Below are positions 12,181 through 23,893 of a DNA stretch of 64,000 bases, in pieces (position 1 is the first letter of the stretch; each line of letters starts with the position of its first letter). The notes beneath the pieces are model-generated. The model was not told where the DNA came from and did no database searches. It was given only the letters and a program-made list of their open reading frames with translations. Where the stretch lies: positions 26,430,982 to 26,494,981 of the forward strand of contig CALNVZ010003426.1 of the NCBI GenBank assembly GCA_940671915.1, in the 5' to 3' direction. This DNA is from Paracentrotus lividus (Eukaryota; Echinodermata; Echinoidea; Camarodonta; Echinidae). Made by a program: the position numbers and the translations under genes.

Positions 12181-12333
12181 TAAATTGACCATTTGAATTT
12201 TATGAGATTCTCGGATCAGGCAGATTGGATACAGGTGAGTAAACCTCTTTCTTGTTTTAAATGGTAGCGTTGCTGTTGCCATGGAAAATGGTTTGTATGT
12301 ATAATAATAATAACATTGGATTTCTTTCGTGCA

Positions 12334-12424
12334 ATATGAGATATATTCCATTCATCAGTAAGAATATCGCACTCGTCTTCGACTCTTGCAATATTCATAC
12401 TGATACATGGAATATATCTCATAT
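12334..12424. repeat. Long imperfect hairpin, ~38-bp arms
   Basis: Bases 12334-12371 are nearly complementary to 12387-12424, with both arms carrying ATATGAGATATATTCCAT-type sequence and a loop of about 15 bases. It lies within the last intron, so the pre-mRNA would contain the structure. It could be a small MITE or a pre-miRNA-like hairpin. Confidence 0.7.
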
Positions 12425-12696
12425 TTCATTGAAATGCATCCAATATTATATAAATATATTTCACAAGACAAGCTAAGAAGGAGACAATACATATTTTGAA
12501 AGGTAAAGGGGGGAAATCTGCAATTTTGTGTACAAATACATGGAGTATTGTCCTCAAAATGATCCATTTCAAGACACACAACATACACACAAATCAAACA
12601 AAAAACACAAAGTTATTTGTAAAAATAAAAAGAGGACATTAAATAAATAGATAAATAAATACATATTTGTATTAATATAAAACGAATCTCACTTAC

Positions 12697-12841
12697 GTTC
12701 TCACGTAGAATACAAAGACCGCCATAGACATGATCACCACGATAAACAACATCACAGCAGTTACGAGAAGACCATTGACAAACAATTTTGTCCAACTGTT
12801 TTTATCATTGGGTGGAGGAATAGGCCTTGGAAGTGGAAACA
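12697..12841 (-). CDS. Stalk and transmembrane exon of CCP receptor
   Basis: A TTACAG acceptor precedes the exon, which completes a phase-1 codon and then encodes a proline-rich stalk (VFPLPRPIPPPNDKN), a short polar segment with W-T-K, and a hydrophobic helix from about residue 20 to 47. It ends in a Tyr-Val-Arg stop-transfer region and leaves in phase 2 at a strong GTAAGT donor. The entering phase fits the CCP exons upstream, and the leaving phase fits the tail exon at 10945-11137. Together they give a type I single-pass membrane protein. This exon is not duplicated in the copies to the right, so the array appears to have one membrane anchor. Confidence 0.8.
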
Positions 12842-13248
12842 CTGTAATTCCAAATTGGTCAGATAGCGAATAAAATATAAAGACCATGTGCACTCTAATG
12901 TTTAGATCGATTACATTTTAGATACTGAGTAAGGGGGTATTTCACCCCGTAGGCAGCTAAGATCGCCTAGATATAATCACCATTGCTGATAAAAATGACC
13001 GAAAGTTTATAAAGATTGTGAGATATAATATGTTTAGTAGCTCTGTAACTTTATTCACTAAAATTGCTTTGAGTTGTAGTTCAATGTTATTCATCCCCTT
13101 AAATGGTATCTTTAATGAAATATATAGACTGCTATAGACTGTTTGTGATATGCGCTTTATAATAATACTCACTATTACCACCATTCTTTATTTTGTTTAA
13201 TTTTCTAAAATTAAAATGATTTGTATTTTTTTGGTTTGAATCAAGGCT

Positions 13249-13695
13249 TTTTCGGAATAATTGCCAGTCTCATTCTATTTGAATCTATTTTGTATAATCA
13301 CCTCGTGGTTGACGTTCAGGTAGAGAACATCGAACCTTTCTTCCACCCCACATTCCGTCACTCTGACATTCCCAAATGAACCAATCAGATCCATCGTTAC
13401 ACGTTATGTTCACTTCCTCCCCGACTTTATAGCGTGCCTTGATCACCTCAATCGATGAAATAGCAATTATTTTTCGGAATAATTGCCAGTCTCATTCTAT
13501 TTGAATCTATTTTGTATAATCACCTCGTGGTTGACATTCAGGTAGAGAACATCGAACCTTCCTTCCACCCCACATTCCGTCACTCTGACATTCCCAAATG
13601 AACCAATCAGATCTATCGTTACACGTTATGTTCACTTCCTCCCCGACTTTATAGCGTGCCTTGATCACCTCAATCGATGAAATAGCAGGTATGAA
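13249..13695. repeat. Two-copy 222-bp tandem duplication across a CCP exon
   Basis: Copies starting near 13249 and 13471 are about 98% alike. The period of 222 bp holds at three separate landmarks. The unit covers the donor side of the exon and intron sequence beyond it. The left copy therefore lacks the exon's first codons and acceptor. Confidence 0.9.
13302..13465 (-). pseudogene. Truncated duplicate of type A CCP exon
   Basis: The frame matches the exon at 13524-13709 but begins after the first cysteine and has no acceptor site. One Cys to Arg change (CGT for TGT) is seen near the donor end. It keeps a good donor (GTGATT). Probably skipped in splicing. Confidence 0.75.
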
Positions 13696-13709
13696 TGGTG
13701 GATTGCATG
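13524..13709 (-). CDS. CCP/sushi exon, type A
   Basis: 186 bp, phase 1 at both ends, TTTGCAG acceptor and GTGATT donor. It encodes one CCP module with the four expected cysteines (ACNPPF, NITC, WECQ and VRCS), a YKVGEEV segment before Cys2, and the conserved tryptophan of DGMWGG between Cys3 and Cys4. CCP modules are about 60-residue, two-disulphide beta folds used in complement regulators and adhesion receptors. It is the exon closest to the membrane anchor. An extra cysteine follows near the C-terminal edge (PECQ). The ligand is unknown. Confidence 0.85.
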
Positions 13710-13926
13710 CTGCAAATAAATAATTTGAAAGTAACACTGAATTTATACTTAATTATGACATGAAGCTTGCTTTTTAAAAGAGTGAAAAGGAGTGGAACAT
13801 AATAATTATACAAAATTCTACTATCTATTTTGCTTTCAATACGCTAAAAGGCATTCATTTAGCCCAAATGATACTTCCGATAGTCATATGATTTATGTTT
13901 TCTTTGATAAAATGTTCTAGTTGGCT

Positions 13927-13970
<44 letters not shown>

Positions 13971-14856
13971 ATGCTACTATTATAAATTAATTTTTGGTAA
14001 TTTCTTTTTGTATATACTTTGCTATATTTTGGTCATTTGTATCCTATATTTAATTTTTGTTTATAACAGTTCATGCTAATTGAAAAAAAATACAAATACA
14101 AATAAAAATTTCAATATTTCTTTTAACAGATAGGCATTCGTAGATTCCTTCTAAAACTGATGTTAAAAATAAGAAATGCAAATGCGAGTTCTTAGGCTTG
14201 GAGACACACCGTTGAAATTGGGTAAAAGTCATTTTAAAAAATAAACTAAGATATGTAAAAATTGTTTATTTCTCATTTAAATGTTGAAATTGATAATGGA
14301 GATACATTGCATGTCTTTATTTCGTATGATCAATGCTGCTTTAAAGAGAACAAAACTGGGTTCATTATGTGAAAACCGTATTCTGATCAATGTCAGCGGG
14401 CGTTAGCGGGCATATTGACCTCAGTCCTATTTCGGTATTACATAATATGTTAAATGTTAATCATACAATACCGGAATAGAACTGAATCCTGGGCCGATAG
14501 ACGCGGTAAAACTGCCTCTCAACGCAAGCCAACCTTCACCATTCTGAATTTTTGTTTCTTTTTACAAAATGAACCCAATTTTTCATTTTACCAAAGCGTT
14601 GATACTATTTTGATAAAAAGGTGTTTAGGGTATTTCGCTGGATTTTAGAATTTTGTTGTCGAAATAGTTTGGCAGCATGACAAAAAACACGAATATAGAT
14701 AACACGAACGCCTCGTTGCACACACAAGTAGCCACGCCCACTATAATGGCCTACCTCGCCGAAATCCAAGGAGAAACATTAGTGGTTGACGTATTACCCA
14801 ACACTAAGTTGGGGGAATAAACAAAACATGATTAGAATGGGTCTTGAAAACAATAC
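13710..14856 (-). other. Intron between CCP exons A and B
   Basis: It contains a long T-run (13930-13968) and AT-rich sequence. No exon recognised. Confidence 0.6.
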
Positions 14857-15057
14857 CTATAACCGGGTCAGGGCACACGATGTTTTGCCCATTCCATATC
14901 CCGTCGTCACATCTCAATTCAAACCAATTAGGACACTGTTTACATGTAACATTCAAAATGTCACCGTCCTTATAAGTAAGACGACGATTCTGAATGGACG
15001 AATCAGGGGGCACAGACGGTGCATTACAGTAGGCATGGTATGTCTCGGGATGAGGGT
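14857..15057 (-). CDS. CCP/sushi exon, type B
   Basis: 201 bp, phase 1 at both ends, TTTCAG acceptor and GTATTG donor. A linker of about ten residues (PHPETYHA) leads into a CCP module: AYCNAPS, then SIQNRRLTYKDGD, NVTC, ELRC, GIWNGQN and IVCPDP. It has one cysteine more than the canonical four (CKQC in place of CNHA in its paralogues), which leaves an unpaired thiol or allows an alternative bridge. The 33.4-kb copy keeps the four-cysteine form. The intron next to the acceptor carries a long A-run on the plus strand, a pyrimidine tract for the transcript. Confidence 0.85.
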
Positions 15058-15108
15058 CTGAAAGAAGAGAAATCAGGATATTCACATAATTATGAAGATT
15101 TAAATAAC

Positions 15109-15156
<48 letters not shown>

Positions 15157-15667
15157 AAGGAAAATGAACAAATCCCATAAATTTAACTTGTTCGTTGAGA
15201 GAGCGAACTGACCAAACCTCTCGATGAATATCAAATACAAAAAGCTAATCTTAAAGAAAAGAAAAGAAAAAATTCTTACAATTACTTTTAACACTAAAGT
15301 GCATAAATTACCCTATAATCTTATGTGGAAGAAAAAAAACTGAAATGTCCAAACAGAAAAAGACACATTCATATGCACACAATATAACGCTACCTATTAA
15401 ATATTTAACTACTCTTTCTGATAACCTTGTACAATAATTAATAAAGGGAAAACCATCCCAATGAAGTACAAAAAGAAACGGAGAAAGATAAACAAGAAAA
15501 CTGAAAAAAAAAAAGAAAGAAAAAAAACTACAAAGTTTATGCGAAAAAAGGTAAAAAGAAAGAAAAAAAATAGCAGAGTAAGAAAGGGGTGACAACCCAG
15601 GTATAAGTAGAAAAGGAAATAACAAAAAAAAAATAAATACAACGGAAACTTGCAGCTAAAGCAATAC

Positions 15668-15733
15668 CTATAACTGGGGGAGGGCACACGATGTTCTGTC
15701 TATTCCAAATCCCATCGTCACAGCTTAGTTGAA
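15668..15733 (-). pseudogene. 3' remnant of a type B CCP exon
   Basis: Only the last third of the module is present (Cys3, the GIWN tryptophan and Cys4, and a GTATTGC donor). The first two thirds have been deleted and replaced directly by intron-like sequence. Confidence 0.7.
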
Positions 15734-16156
15734 TGGGAGGGATGTTGAAACGTTGAAGATTTTAATTGTTAAGTAATTGTGCAACAATTGAATTAGAACG
15801 GGGATGTTGGTTTAATTTTAGTTGACATGACCACACTTTAATTAAACATTGTAACCTTACTTTTGAGTTTAAGGCAAACCGATACATGTATTGTGAATAA
15901 AATGAGATAATTTTAAGAAAAGAATTTAAATTCTTGATAAAAACGTCGTTAATACTCCATGCTCTATTCATATTTGCGCTTGTTATCAATGAAACCTGAT
16001 GACGTAATTGGAAAGTTGCATAATTAATCGAACGGTCAATTTCATTTTTTTTTTAAATAATAGAATATTTCACGAATTTGAGAGCGGAATATAATGGAAC
16101 CCCTAATATTATATTCTTTCAAAACAGTGCATCAAAATGCTAGACAAACGTATTAC
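15734..16156 (-). other. Intron sequence between CCP exons
   Basis: Sequence resembling the introns of other units (for example GTTGCATAAT near 16015). No exon. Confidence 0.5.
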
Positions 16157-16336
16157 CTGGTTTAGGACAAGATACATAAGGTCCACTCCAAAGCCCCTTG
16201 TTGTGACATTGTAGAGTAAACCTAGCATTGCTTGCATCACAAATAATGTCCACCGTGTCACCATAGTTGTAATTCAGACGAAGATCGTTAACAGTGGCAT
16301 GTTGAGGAATGTAGAGAGTACTGCAAGTCACATTTT
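16157..16336 (-). CDS. CCP/sushi exon, type C
   Basis: 180 bp, phase 1 at both ends, ATTTAG acceptor and GTAATA donor. The module reads NVTCSTLYIPQH, LRLNYNYGDTVDIICD, FTLQC-type Cys3, GLWSGP and VSCPKPG. All four cysteines and the tryptophan are intact. It is one of a set of near-identical exons (17458, 20207, 32647 and broken copies), which implies recent duplication. Confidence 0.85.
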
Positions 16337-16439
16337 CTAAATCATGTGATAAATCATTGGAAAAGATAATGAAAAAAAAAAAAAAACCAAATACATTAAA
16401 AAAAGAAAGCGATAGTAACATTCAGGGGTAAGAAAAATG

Positions 16440-16490
16440 TCCACATTTAGGAAATAGTTAATTTCCCACCCCCCCCGAAAAAAAATAATA

Positions 16491-16538
<48 letters not shown>

Positions 16539-16960
16539 TAATATATATAAAAATAAAATAAAATGAAACAATAAATAATTATATTGCTCCAACAGTAAAA
16601 ACAAACTACTGAAAGTTTCAGATCAAATGGAAGTCATTTACTACCTTAAAACAGTGTAACAAACAATGCCCAGCATACAGCCGAACACCAGTACCCTCAT
16701 GCTGAGAGCTAACCAGGCCGCTAGAGAAGGAGGAATTTACAACAGGAAATGGGTGTGTGGAAAAGCACATGGTTTTATAAACCATCCGGTGTTGGTTTAT
16801 AAATTTTGAGTATGAAATCATTGATATCTCGAAGGTAAAGCAAGCAATTAGCTTGCAATTTTGCAGAGATACCAGACTGACCTACGTGTTTATAATTATG
16901 TTGGCAAAATAAGCTAAATCAAATAAATGTGATTTGAATATCATTCAATGTTACTGCATC
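16440..16960. other. Intron with AT microsatellite (16497-16536)
   Basis: A C-run and then a (TA)n tract. The rest is AT-rich, and no exon is supported. Confidence 0.55.
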
Positions 16961-16967
16961 CCTTTAA

Positions 16968-17059
16968 GATGTCACCGTCCTCGTATGTAAGACGACGATT
17001 CTGAATGGTCGAATCAGGCGGCACGGCTGGTGCGTTGCAGTAGGAATGGGAAGGATAGT
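16968..17059 (-). pseudogene. 5' remnant of a type B CCP exon
   Basis: It keeps a TGTAG acceptor, the linker, Cys1 and the IQNRRLTYEDGD segment, then breaks off before Cys2. Complementary to the 3' remnant at 15668: the two halves of type B modules survive at different places. Confidence 0.7.
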
Positions 17060-17064
17060 CTACA

Positions 17065-17640
17065 ACAAGGGACATTTAACGACTTTAACTTTAAAATAAT
17101 AATTGTACAACAATACTGGGGAAGAGGACATTAAAGTCTGGACTTCTTGATTCTGATTTTTTTGATAAAAACTATTTTGTTGTGACATGACAATTTTCTT
17201 TAACCTTCTAACAAGTATAATACCTTGTCTAGGTATAATTAGAAAACGAAATAAGTTAAACACTTTTAAGTATATTAAGACAAACAAATACTATAAACAA
17301 CACAAAACATCGGAAAGTTACAGAATCAATAGAATTTTTTTTTTTTAATGCTAGAATATTTCACGAATTAAGGATAGATTTAGAATATAGTAGAACCCCG
17401 AATATTATATTCAATCAAAACAGTGCATCAACATGATCGACAAACGTAGCCTATTACCTGGCTTAGGGCAAGATACATCAGGTCCACTCCAAAGCCCTTT
17501 GTTGTGACATTGTAGAGTAAACATAGCATTGCTTGCATCACATATAATGTCCACCGTGTCACCATAGTTGTAATTCAGACGAAGATCGTTAACAGCGGCA
17601 TGTTGAGGAATGTAGGGAAGTACTAGCAAAGTCAAATTTT
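17065..17640 (-). repeat. Recent duplicate of 19830-20386
   Basis: Intron and exon sequence here is nearly identical to 19830-20386 in the same orientation, an offset of about 2.75 kb. Unlike other copies, both are mostly free of small indels. Confidence 0.8.
17458..17640 (-). CDS. CCP/sushi exon, type C, first cysteine lost
   Basis: Splice sites and phase match the other type C exons, but the exon is 183 bp rather than 180. Three separate single-T additions near the start turn the Cys1 codon region into a Leu-rich segment (LTLLVLPYIPQ) and together restore the frame. Cys2, Cys3, the tryptophan and Cys4 remain. Either a real damaged module or a sequencing artefact. Confidence 0.65.
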
Positions 17641-17649
17641 CTAAATATA

Positions 17650-18515
17650 ATAAACACGATTTAAAAGCAGAAGATAGAATTGAAAAAAAAAAAAATGTTA
17701 CAAAACGCAAAAGAAGTTTATGCTGCCTAAGGCGCCAAAAGCTTCTCAGAAATCCTTGACCGTGAGAACATTCTAATGCAATGGCCATATTCTTAACTAT
17801 CAACGAACCCTTGTATGAAAAAAATAAGCGGAAAAAAAAATTCCATAATACTCACATTGCTGATTAATATAGATATGCAAAAATAAAAAACACGCCCACA
17901 TACATTTTTGTATTACATTAGAATATGAGAAGATAACCCGGTGGACAAAAAAGGAAATAAAGAGGCGGGCAAAAAAGAAAGAATTATTTAGCCATATCAT
18001 AGAAAAAAGCAGAACAACACAAAGCAAAAACAGTAATTTATAAAACCCAATGCACGGGAAAAACAAAATTCATGCACCCCCCCCCCCCAATTCATTTAGA
18101 AAAAAAGAAAAGTCGATTAGTATAAACATATTCAGAATGCGTAAGCAAAAAATGCCCAATTTAGCGGGAAAAGAGCTAGTTCCTTTACTCCCCCCCACCC
18201 CCCGAAAAAAAAAAACAAAAATCTATACAATTTAAATATGAAGTAAAAATAATCAAAATGAAACTAAATAAATAAAAATAAAAAACAATAAATAAATGAA
18301 AAAACAAATAAATAAAATAAGATTGAAAACAAAAATAAGACATAAAAACACGAATGGAAACCTATGCAATGCTAGGCCAGGCAGTACTATTAAAGTGGTT
18401 TCAGGGCAAACACGATTGTTCTGCTAAGCATTTAGAACTATAGTAGAAAGCCTCCGAGAATCATTTATATTCAATCCAAAAACAGTGCTTCAACATAGAT
18501 CGCACAAACGTAGCC
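17650..18515 (-). other. Intron, low-complexity
   Basis: C-runs at 18077-18088 and 18190-18201 and A-rich sequence at 18240-18350. No exon. Confidence 0.55.
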
Positions 18516-18521
18516 TATTAC

Positions 18522-18713
18522 CTGGCTTAGGGCAAGATACATTCAGGTTACCACTCCAAAGCCCCTTTGTTTGTGACATTGTAGAGTTAAAACTTAGCAT
18601 TGCTTGCATCACATATAATGTATTCACTTTTCACCATAGTGAATACAGACGAAAGATCGTTAAACAGTGGCATGTTGAGGAATGTAGGCGAAGTACTTGC
18701 AAAGTCACATTTT
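18522..18713 (-). pseudogene. Type C CCP exon copy, frame broken by indels
   Basis: Donor and acceptor words are still recognisable, but at least ten one- or two-base insertions or losses relative to 20207-20386 destroy the frame. Confidence 0.7.
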
Positions 18714-19002
18714 CTAATAATCATAAACAACACGATAAAGAGAAGAGTTTAGAATGGAAAAAAAATAGTTAATGTACAAATAAAGAAACAACATATGAAA
18801 GTTCAAGGATTAAAATACATTTGGAAAAAGATGCAAAGTACATGAGACAAAATAAGAATAATAGAAAAAAAAAAAAACAAAAAAACAAAAAAACAGGGTG
18901 CTACAAAAAAAAAAAACATTTTTGAAAAAAAATCCCGGAATAAGTACAATATCAAATTAAAAGAAAGTAAAACAACGGAAACTTGCTGCTAAAACAAATA
19001 CC

Positions 19003-19251
19003 TTGTAACTGGGGCAGGGCACAACAATGTTCTTGACCGTTCCATATCCCATCGGTCACAGGCTCAATTCAACCAGTCAATTACCATGTCTCCACCAACG
19101 TCCACACAAACTAGACATAAAAGAAACACTTTCAGCGAATGTACGCCACATCCGCGTAGTAAGGGCCACACGATCTTACTAGAAATGCGTTCGAATCAAG
19201 AGGCCCACGCGCCGGATGCAATTGCAAATAGGAATTGAGGAGGGCATGCGA
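19003..19251 (-). pseudogene. Type B CCP exon copy, frame broken by indels
   Basis: Type B words are visible in order but with many insertions. The middle is longer than in intact copies. Better-preserved versions of the same unit are at 25794 and 27403. Confidence 0.65.
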
Positions 19252-19344
19252 CTGAAAACCAAGCGGAAGAGTTATACATTTTAACATTTTAGTAATTGTA
19301 CAACGATCGAATAGGAAAGGGGATGTTGGGTTATAAACATGTGT

Positions 19345-19478
19345 TTTATTTTGGAGGATTCGACATTTGAAAACAATCAGGAGCATGGTTACGATTTACA
19401 TTCAAGTTGTCACCGTTCTCGTATGTAAGACGACGATTCTGAATGGCCGAATCAGGGGGCACGGCTGGTGAATTACAG
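19345..19478 (-). pseudogene. Decayed type B CCP module
   Basis: The frame runs YCNSPAVPPDSAIQNRRLTY and ENGDNLNVNRNHAPDC, where the second cysteine (NVTC in intact copies) has become NVNR. There is no acceptor AG before it, and the sequence leaves the CCP pattern before Cys3. Copies with the same change lie at 26105, 27720 and 29345, so the decay preceded the duplication. Confidence 0.65.
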
Positions 19479-20206
19479 TACAGAAAAAAAAGTATGTGTT
19501 AGCATGATAGTACTATCACATGTGCAGTACAATGATTGAAAATAAAACTAAGATGTTGGTTTGTAAATTTTATTATGGAGGATGCAACATTAAAGTATGG
19601 ATTACTTTATTCCGGCGTATGTGTGATATACACTCGAAAAGATATGACCACTCATAAGATAGTTTAGTCCGAGGTTTTGGGTAGGATTAATATCAAACAA
19701 ATAATAGGGGGCCTATATAAATAAATAAAATACCTTTCCTTTAAAAAAAAGACACTTTAAAGAAAAGGACATGGACACCTGATTCAGCGTTGGATATTCC
19801 ATATCCTATTCTATACTGAAGGTAATTTATACTTATAAATTATAATAATAATTGTACAACAATACTGGGGAAGCGACATTAAAGTCTGGACTTCTTGATT
19901 CTGATTTTTTTGATAAAAACTATTTTGTTGTGACATGACAATTTTCTTTAACCTTCTAACAAGTATAATACCTTGTCTAGGTATAATTAGAAAACGAAAT
20001 AAGTTAAACACTTTTAAGTATATTAAGACAAACAAATACTCTAAACAACACAAAACATCGGAAAGTTACAGAATCAATAGAATTGTTTTTTTTTTAATGC
20101 TAGAATATTTCACGAATTAAGGATAGATTTAGAATATAGTAGAACCCCGAATATTATATTCAATCAAAACAGTGCATCAACATGATCGACAAACGTAGCC
20201 TATTAC

Positions 20207-20386
20207 CTGGCTTAGGGCAAGATACATCAGGTCCACTCCAAAGCCCTTTGTTGTGACATTGTAGAGTAAACATAGCATTGCTTGCATCACATATAATGTC
20301 CACCGTGTCACCATAGTTGTAATTCAGACGAAGATCGTTAACAGTGGCATGTTGAGGAATGTAGGGAGTACTGCAAATCACAGTTT
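20207..20386 (-). CDS. CCP/sushi exon, type C
   Basis: 180 bp, phase 1 at both ends, TTTAG acceptor and GTAATA donor, all four cysteines and the GLWSGPD tryptophan present. The in-frame hydrophobic sequence upstream of the acceptor is intron read-through, not a signal peptide. It differs from the 16157 exon at only a few residues (ICSTP for TCSTL; AMF for ARF; DVS for YVS). Confidence 0.85.
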
Positions 20387-20846
20387 CTAAATAATCATAA
20401 ACACGATGAGGAGAAGTGTAGAATGAAAAAAAAAATAATGTACAAAAGAAAAAGAACAACATATGAAAGTTCAAGGGATTAAAAATACATTTGGAAAAGA
20501 TGCAAAGTACATGAGACAAAATAAGTCTTCTAACTGTTCACTAAAATTCTAAAAGTTATGCTTTGAGTTGTGAGTTCAATGTTTATTCATCCTCCTTAAA
20601 TGCGGTGCATATCTTTAATGAAATACTATTAGACCTGCTATCCTTAGACTGTTTGTTGATATGCGCTTCTGATAATAATACTCACTATTACCACCATTTC
20701 CTTTATTTTGTTAATTTTCTAAATATTAAAATGATTTGTATCTTTTTCTGGTCTTGTGAGTATCAAAGGGCTTTTTTCGGAATAATTGCGCAGGGTCTCA
20801 TATCTATTTGCAACTCTTATTTATTGTATTTAATCATCTCCTCGTC

Positions 20847-21297
20847 GGTTGCACGTTCAAGGTAGAGAACAATCGACCCTTTCTTCCACCCCACATTCCG
20901 TCCACTCTGAATTCCCAAAATGAACCCAATCAGACCTCCATGTTACCACCGTCTATGTTCACTTCCTCCCCGACTTCTATAGCGTTCGCCTTGATCACAC
21001 TCAATCGATTGGAAATAGCAATTATTTTTTCGAGAATCAATTGCCAGTACCTCCATTCTATTTGAACTACCTGAACCTTTTTGATATAATCACCTCGGTC
21101 ATGACTGTAGACGTTGACAATTCAGGTACCGCGTAGCAACACTCGAACCTTCCTTCCACCCCACATATCCGTCACTCTGACATTCCCAAATGAACCAATC
21201 AGCATCTAATCGTTACCACGTTATGCTTCACTTCCCTCCCCGACTTATAGCCGTTTCCGTTGATCACCTCAATCATGAAATAGCAGGTATGAATGGT
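20847..21297 (-). pseudogene. Type A CCP exon pair, indel-broken copy
   Basis: Matches 13302-13465 and 13524-13709, including the tandem arrangement, but both frames are disrupted by many short insertions. Confidence 0.7.
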
Positions 21298-22525
21298 GGA
21301 ATTGCATGCGCAAATTAAATATTTGAAAGTAACACCCTAGAATTTTATTACTATAATTATGACATGAAAGCTTGCTTTTTAAAAGAGTGAAACAGGAGGT
21401 GGAACATAATAATCTATAACAAAATCTCTCACTATCTATTTTGCTTCTTCCAATACGCTAAAAGACATTCATTTAGCCCAAATGATACTTCCGCATAGTC
21501 ATATGATTTATGTTTTTCTTTGATAAAATGTTCTAGTTGGCTTCATTTTTTTTTTTTTTTTCTTTTTGCATCTGCTACTATTATAAAATTAATTTTTTGA
21601 AGTAATTTCTTTTTGTATATACTTTGCTATATTTTGGTCATTTGATCCTATATTTAATTTTTGTTTATTAACAGTTCATGCTAATTGAAAAAAAATACAA
21701 ATACAAATAAAATTTCAATATTTCTTTTAACAGATAGGCATTTCGTAGTTCCTTCTTAAAACTGATGTTTAAAATAAGAACATTGCAAATGCGAGTTCTT
21801 AGGCTTGGCAGACACACCGTTGAAATTGGGGATAAAAAGTCATTTTAAAAAATTAAACTAAGCATATGTAAAAATTGTTTATTTCTCATTGTTAAATGTT
21901 GAAATTGATAATGCGAGATACATTGCATGTCTTTATTTCGTCATGATCAATGCTGCTTAAAGCAGAACAAAAACTGGGTTCATTATGTGAAAACCGTATT
22001 TCTGATCATCGTTCTCAGCGGGCCAAGATTCTCACCCGTTAGCGGGCATATTGACTCAGTACCATATTTCGGTATTACATCAATATGCTATAAATTTAAT
22101 CATACAATACCGGAATAACTGCAATCCTGCCGATAGGAACGGCAGGTTTTAAAACTGTCCTCTCAACGCAAGCCAACCTTCGACCATTCTGAATTTGCTT
22201 TTTTTTTTACAAAATGCAACCAATTTCATTTTACACAAAGCGTTGATACTATTTTGATAAAAAGGTGTTTACGTTGGTATTCGCTGCGATTTTAGAACTT
22301 TTGTTGTCGAAATAGTTTTGGGCAGCATGGACAAAAAACACGAAATATAGATAACTACGAACGCCTCGTTTGCACACACAAGTAGCCACCGCCCCACTAT
22401 AAATGGCACTACCTCGCCGATAAATCCAAGAGAAACATCTCACGTTGGTTGGACGTATACCCCAAACACTTAAGCTTGCGGGGCAATAAACAAAACAATG
22501 TTAGAATGGTCTGAAAAACCAATAC

Positions 22526-22739
22526 CTATAACCGGCTCAGGGGCACACGATGTTTTGCCCATTTCCATATCCCGTCGTCCCAATCTCAATTCAAACCCAA
22601 TTAGGACACTGTTTACATGTGTAACATTCACAAATGTCCAACCGTCCTTATAAGTCAAGACGACGATTCTGAATGGAACGAATCAGGGGGCACAGACGGT
22701 GCATTACAGTAGCATGGTATGTCTCGGTTTATGATGGGT
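22526..22739 (-). pseudogene. Type B CCP exon, indel-broken copy of 14857-15057
   Basis: Acceptor and donor words persist. Extra bases break the frame in at least three places. Confidence 0.75.
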
Positions 22740-23893
22740 CTGAAAGAGAGAAATCAGGATATTCACATAATTATGAAGATTTAAAATAAAACAAGTAAAA
22801 AAAAAAAAAAAAAAAAAAAATGAAGGAAAATGTTCAAACAAATCCATATTTAACTTGCTTCGATTGAGAGAGCGAACTGACCAAACCTCGATGAATATCA
22901 AATACAAAAGCTAATCTTTAAAGAAAAAGAAAAGAAAAAATTCTTACAATTACTTCTTTAACACTAAAGTGCATAAATTTACCCTATAATCTATTGGAAG
23001 AAAAAAACCTGAATGTCCAAACAGAAAAGACACATTCATATGCCACACGAATATAAACGCTACCTATTAAATATTTAACTACTCTTCTGATACCTGTACA
23101 AATAATTAATAAAGGAAAACCATCCCAAATTGAAGTACAAAAAGAAACGGAGAAAGATAAACAAGAAAACTTGAAAAAAAAAGAAAGAAAAAAAACTAAC
23201 AAAGTTTATGCGAAAAAAGGTATTAAAAAGAGACGCAAAAAAAATAGCAGAAGTAAGAAAGGGTTCTTCACCAGGTAACAACCCAAGTATAAGCTGAGAA
23301 AAGAAAAACGAAAAAAAAAAAATAAATACAACGGAAACTTGCAGCTACAAGCCTATAACTATAACTGAGGTGAGGGACACGATGTTCTGTCTATGCCATA
23401 TATCCCATTCGTCACAGCCTTAGTTTGAATGGGAGGATGCGTTGAAACGTTTGACAGATTTATATTGTTTAAGCTAACATTGTGCCAACAATTTGAATTT
23501 AGAACGGGGTATGTTGGTTTAATCTATAGTTTGACATGAACCACACTTTAATTAAACAATTGCTAAACCTTACTTTTTGAGTTTAAGGCAAAACGATAAC
23601 ATGTCATTGTGAATAAAATGAGATAAATTTTAGAAAAGAATTTAAATTCTTGATTAAAAACGTCGTTAATACTCCATGCTCTATTCATATTTTGCGCTTG
23701 TTATCAATGAAACCTGATGACGCTACATTGGAAAGTTGCATTAATTAAATTCGAACTGCGTCAATTTCACTTTTTTTTCGTAAATAATAGAAATATTTCA
23801 CGAATTTGACTTGAGCGGAATATAATGGAACGTCCCTAATATTATATTCTTTCAAAACAGTGCCCATTCAAAATGCTAGACAAAACGTATTAC

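Larger units (their letters stand above)
11138..12696 (-). other. Last intron of the CCP receptor gene
   Basis: The donor GTAAGT is at 12691-12696 and the acceptor TATAG ends at 11138. The intron contains two hairpins and a short tandem repeat, listed separately. The plus-strand frame at 11505-11744 lacks any recognisable feature and I do not call it. Confidence 0.65.

Noticed and set aside
15308-15687. Phe/Leu-rich frames resembling membrane proteins
   Set aside because: They translate A-rich intron sequence between CCP exons, read through to the type B remnant.
20160-20519. Possible signal peptide in front of the type C CCP exon
   Set aside because: The hydrophobic stretch lies upstream of a good TTTAG acceptor and is not shared by the other type C exons in a conserved way, so it is intron read-through.
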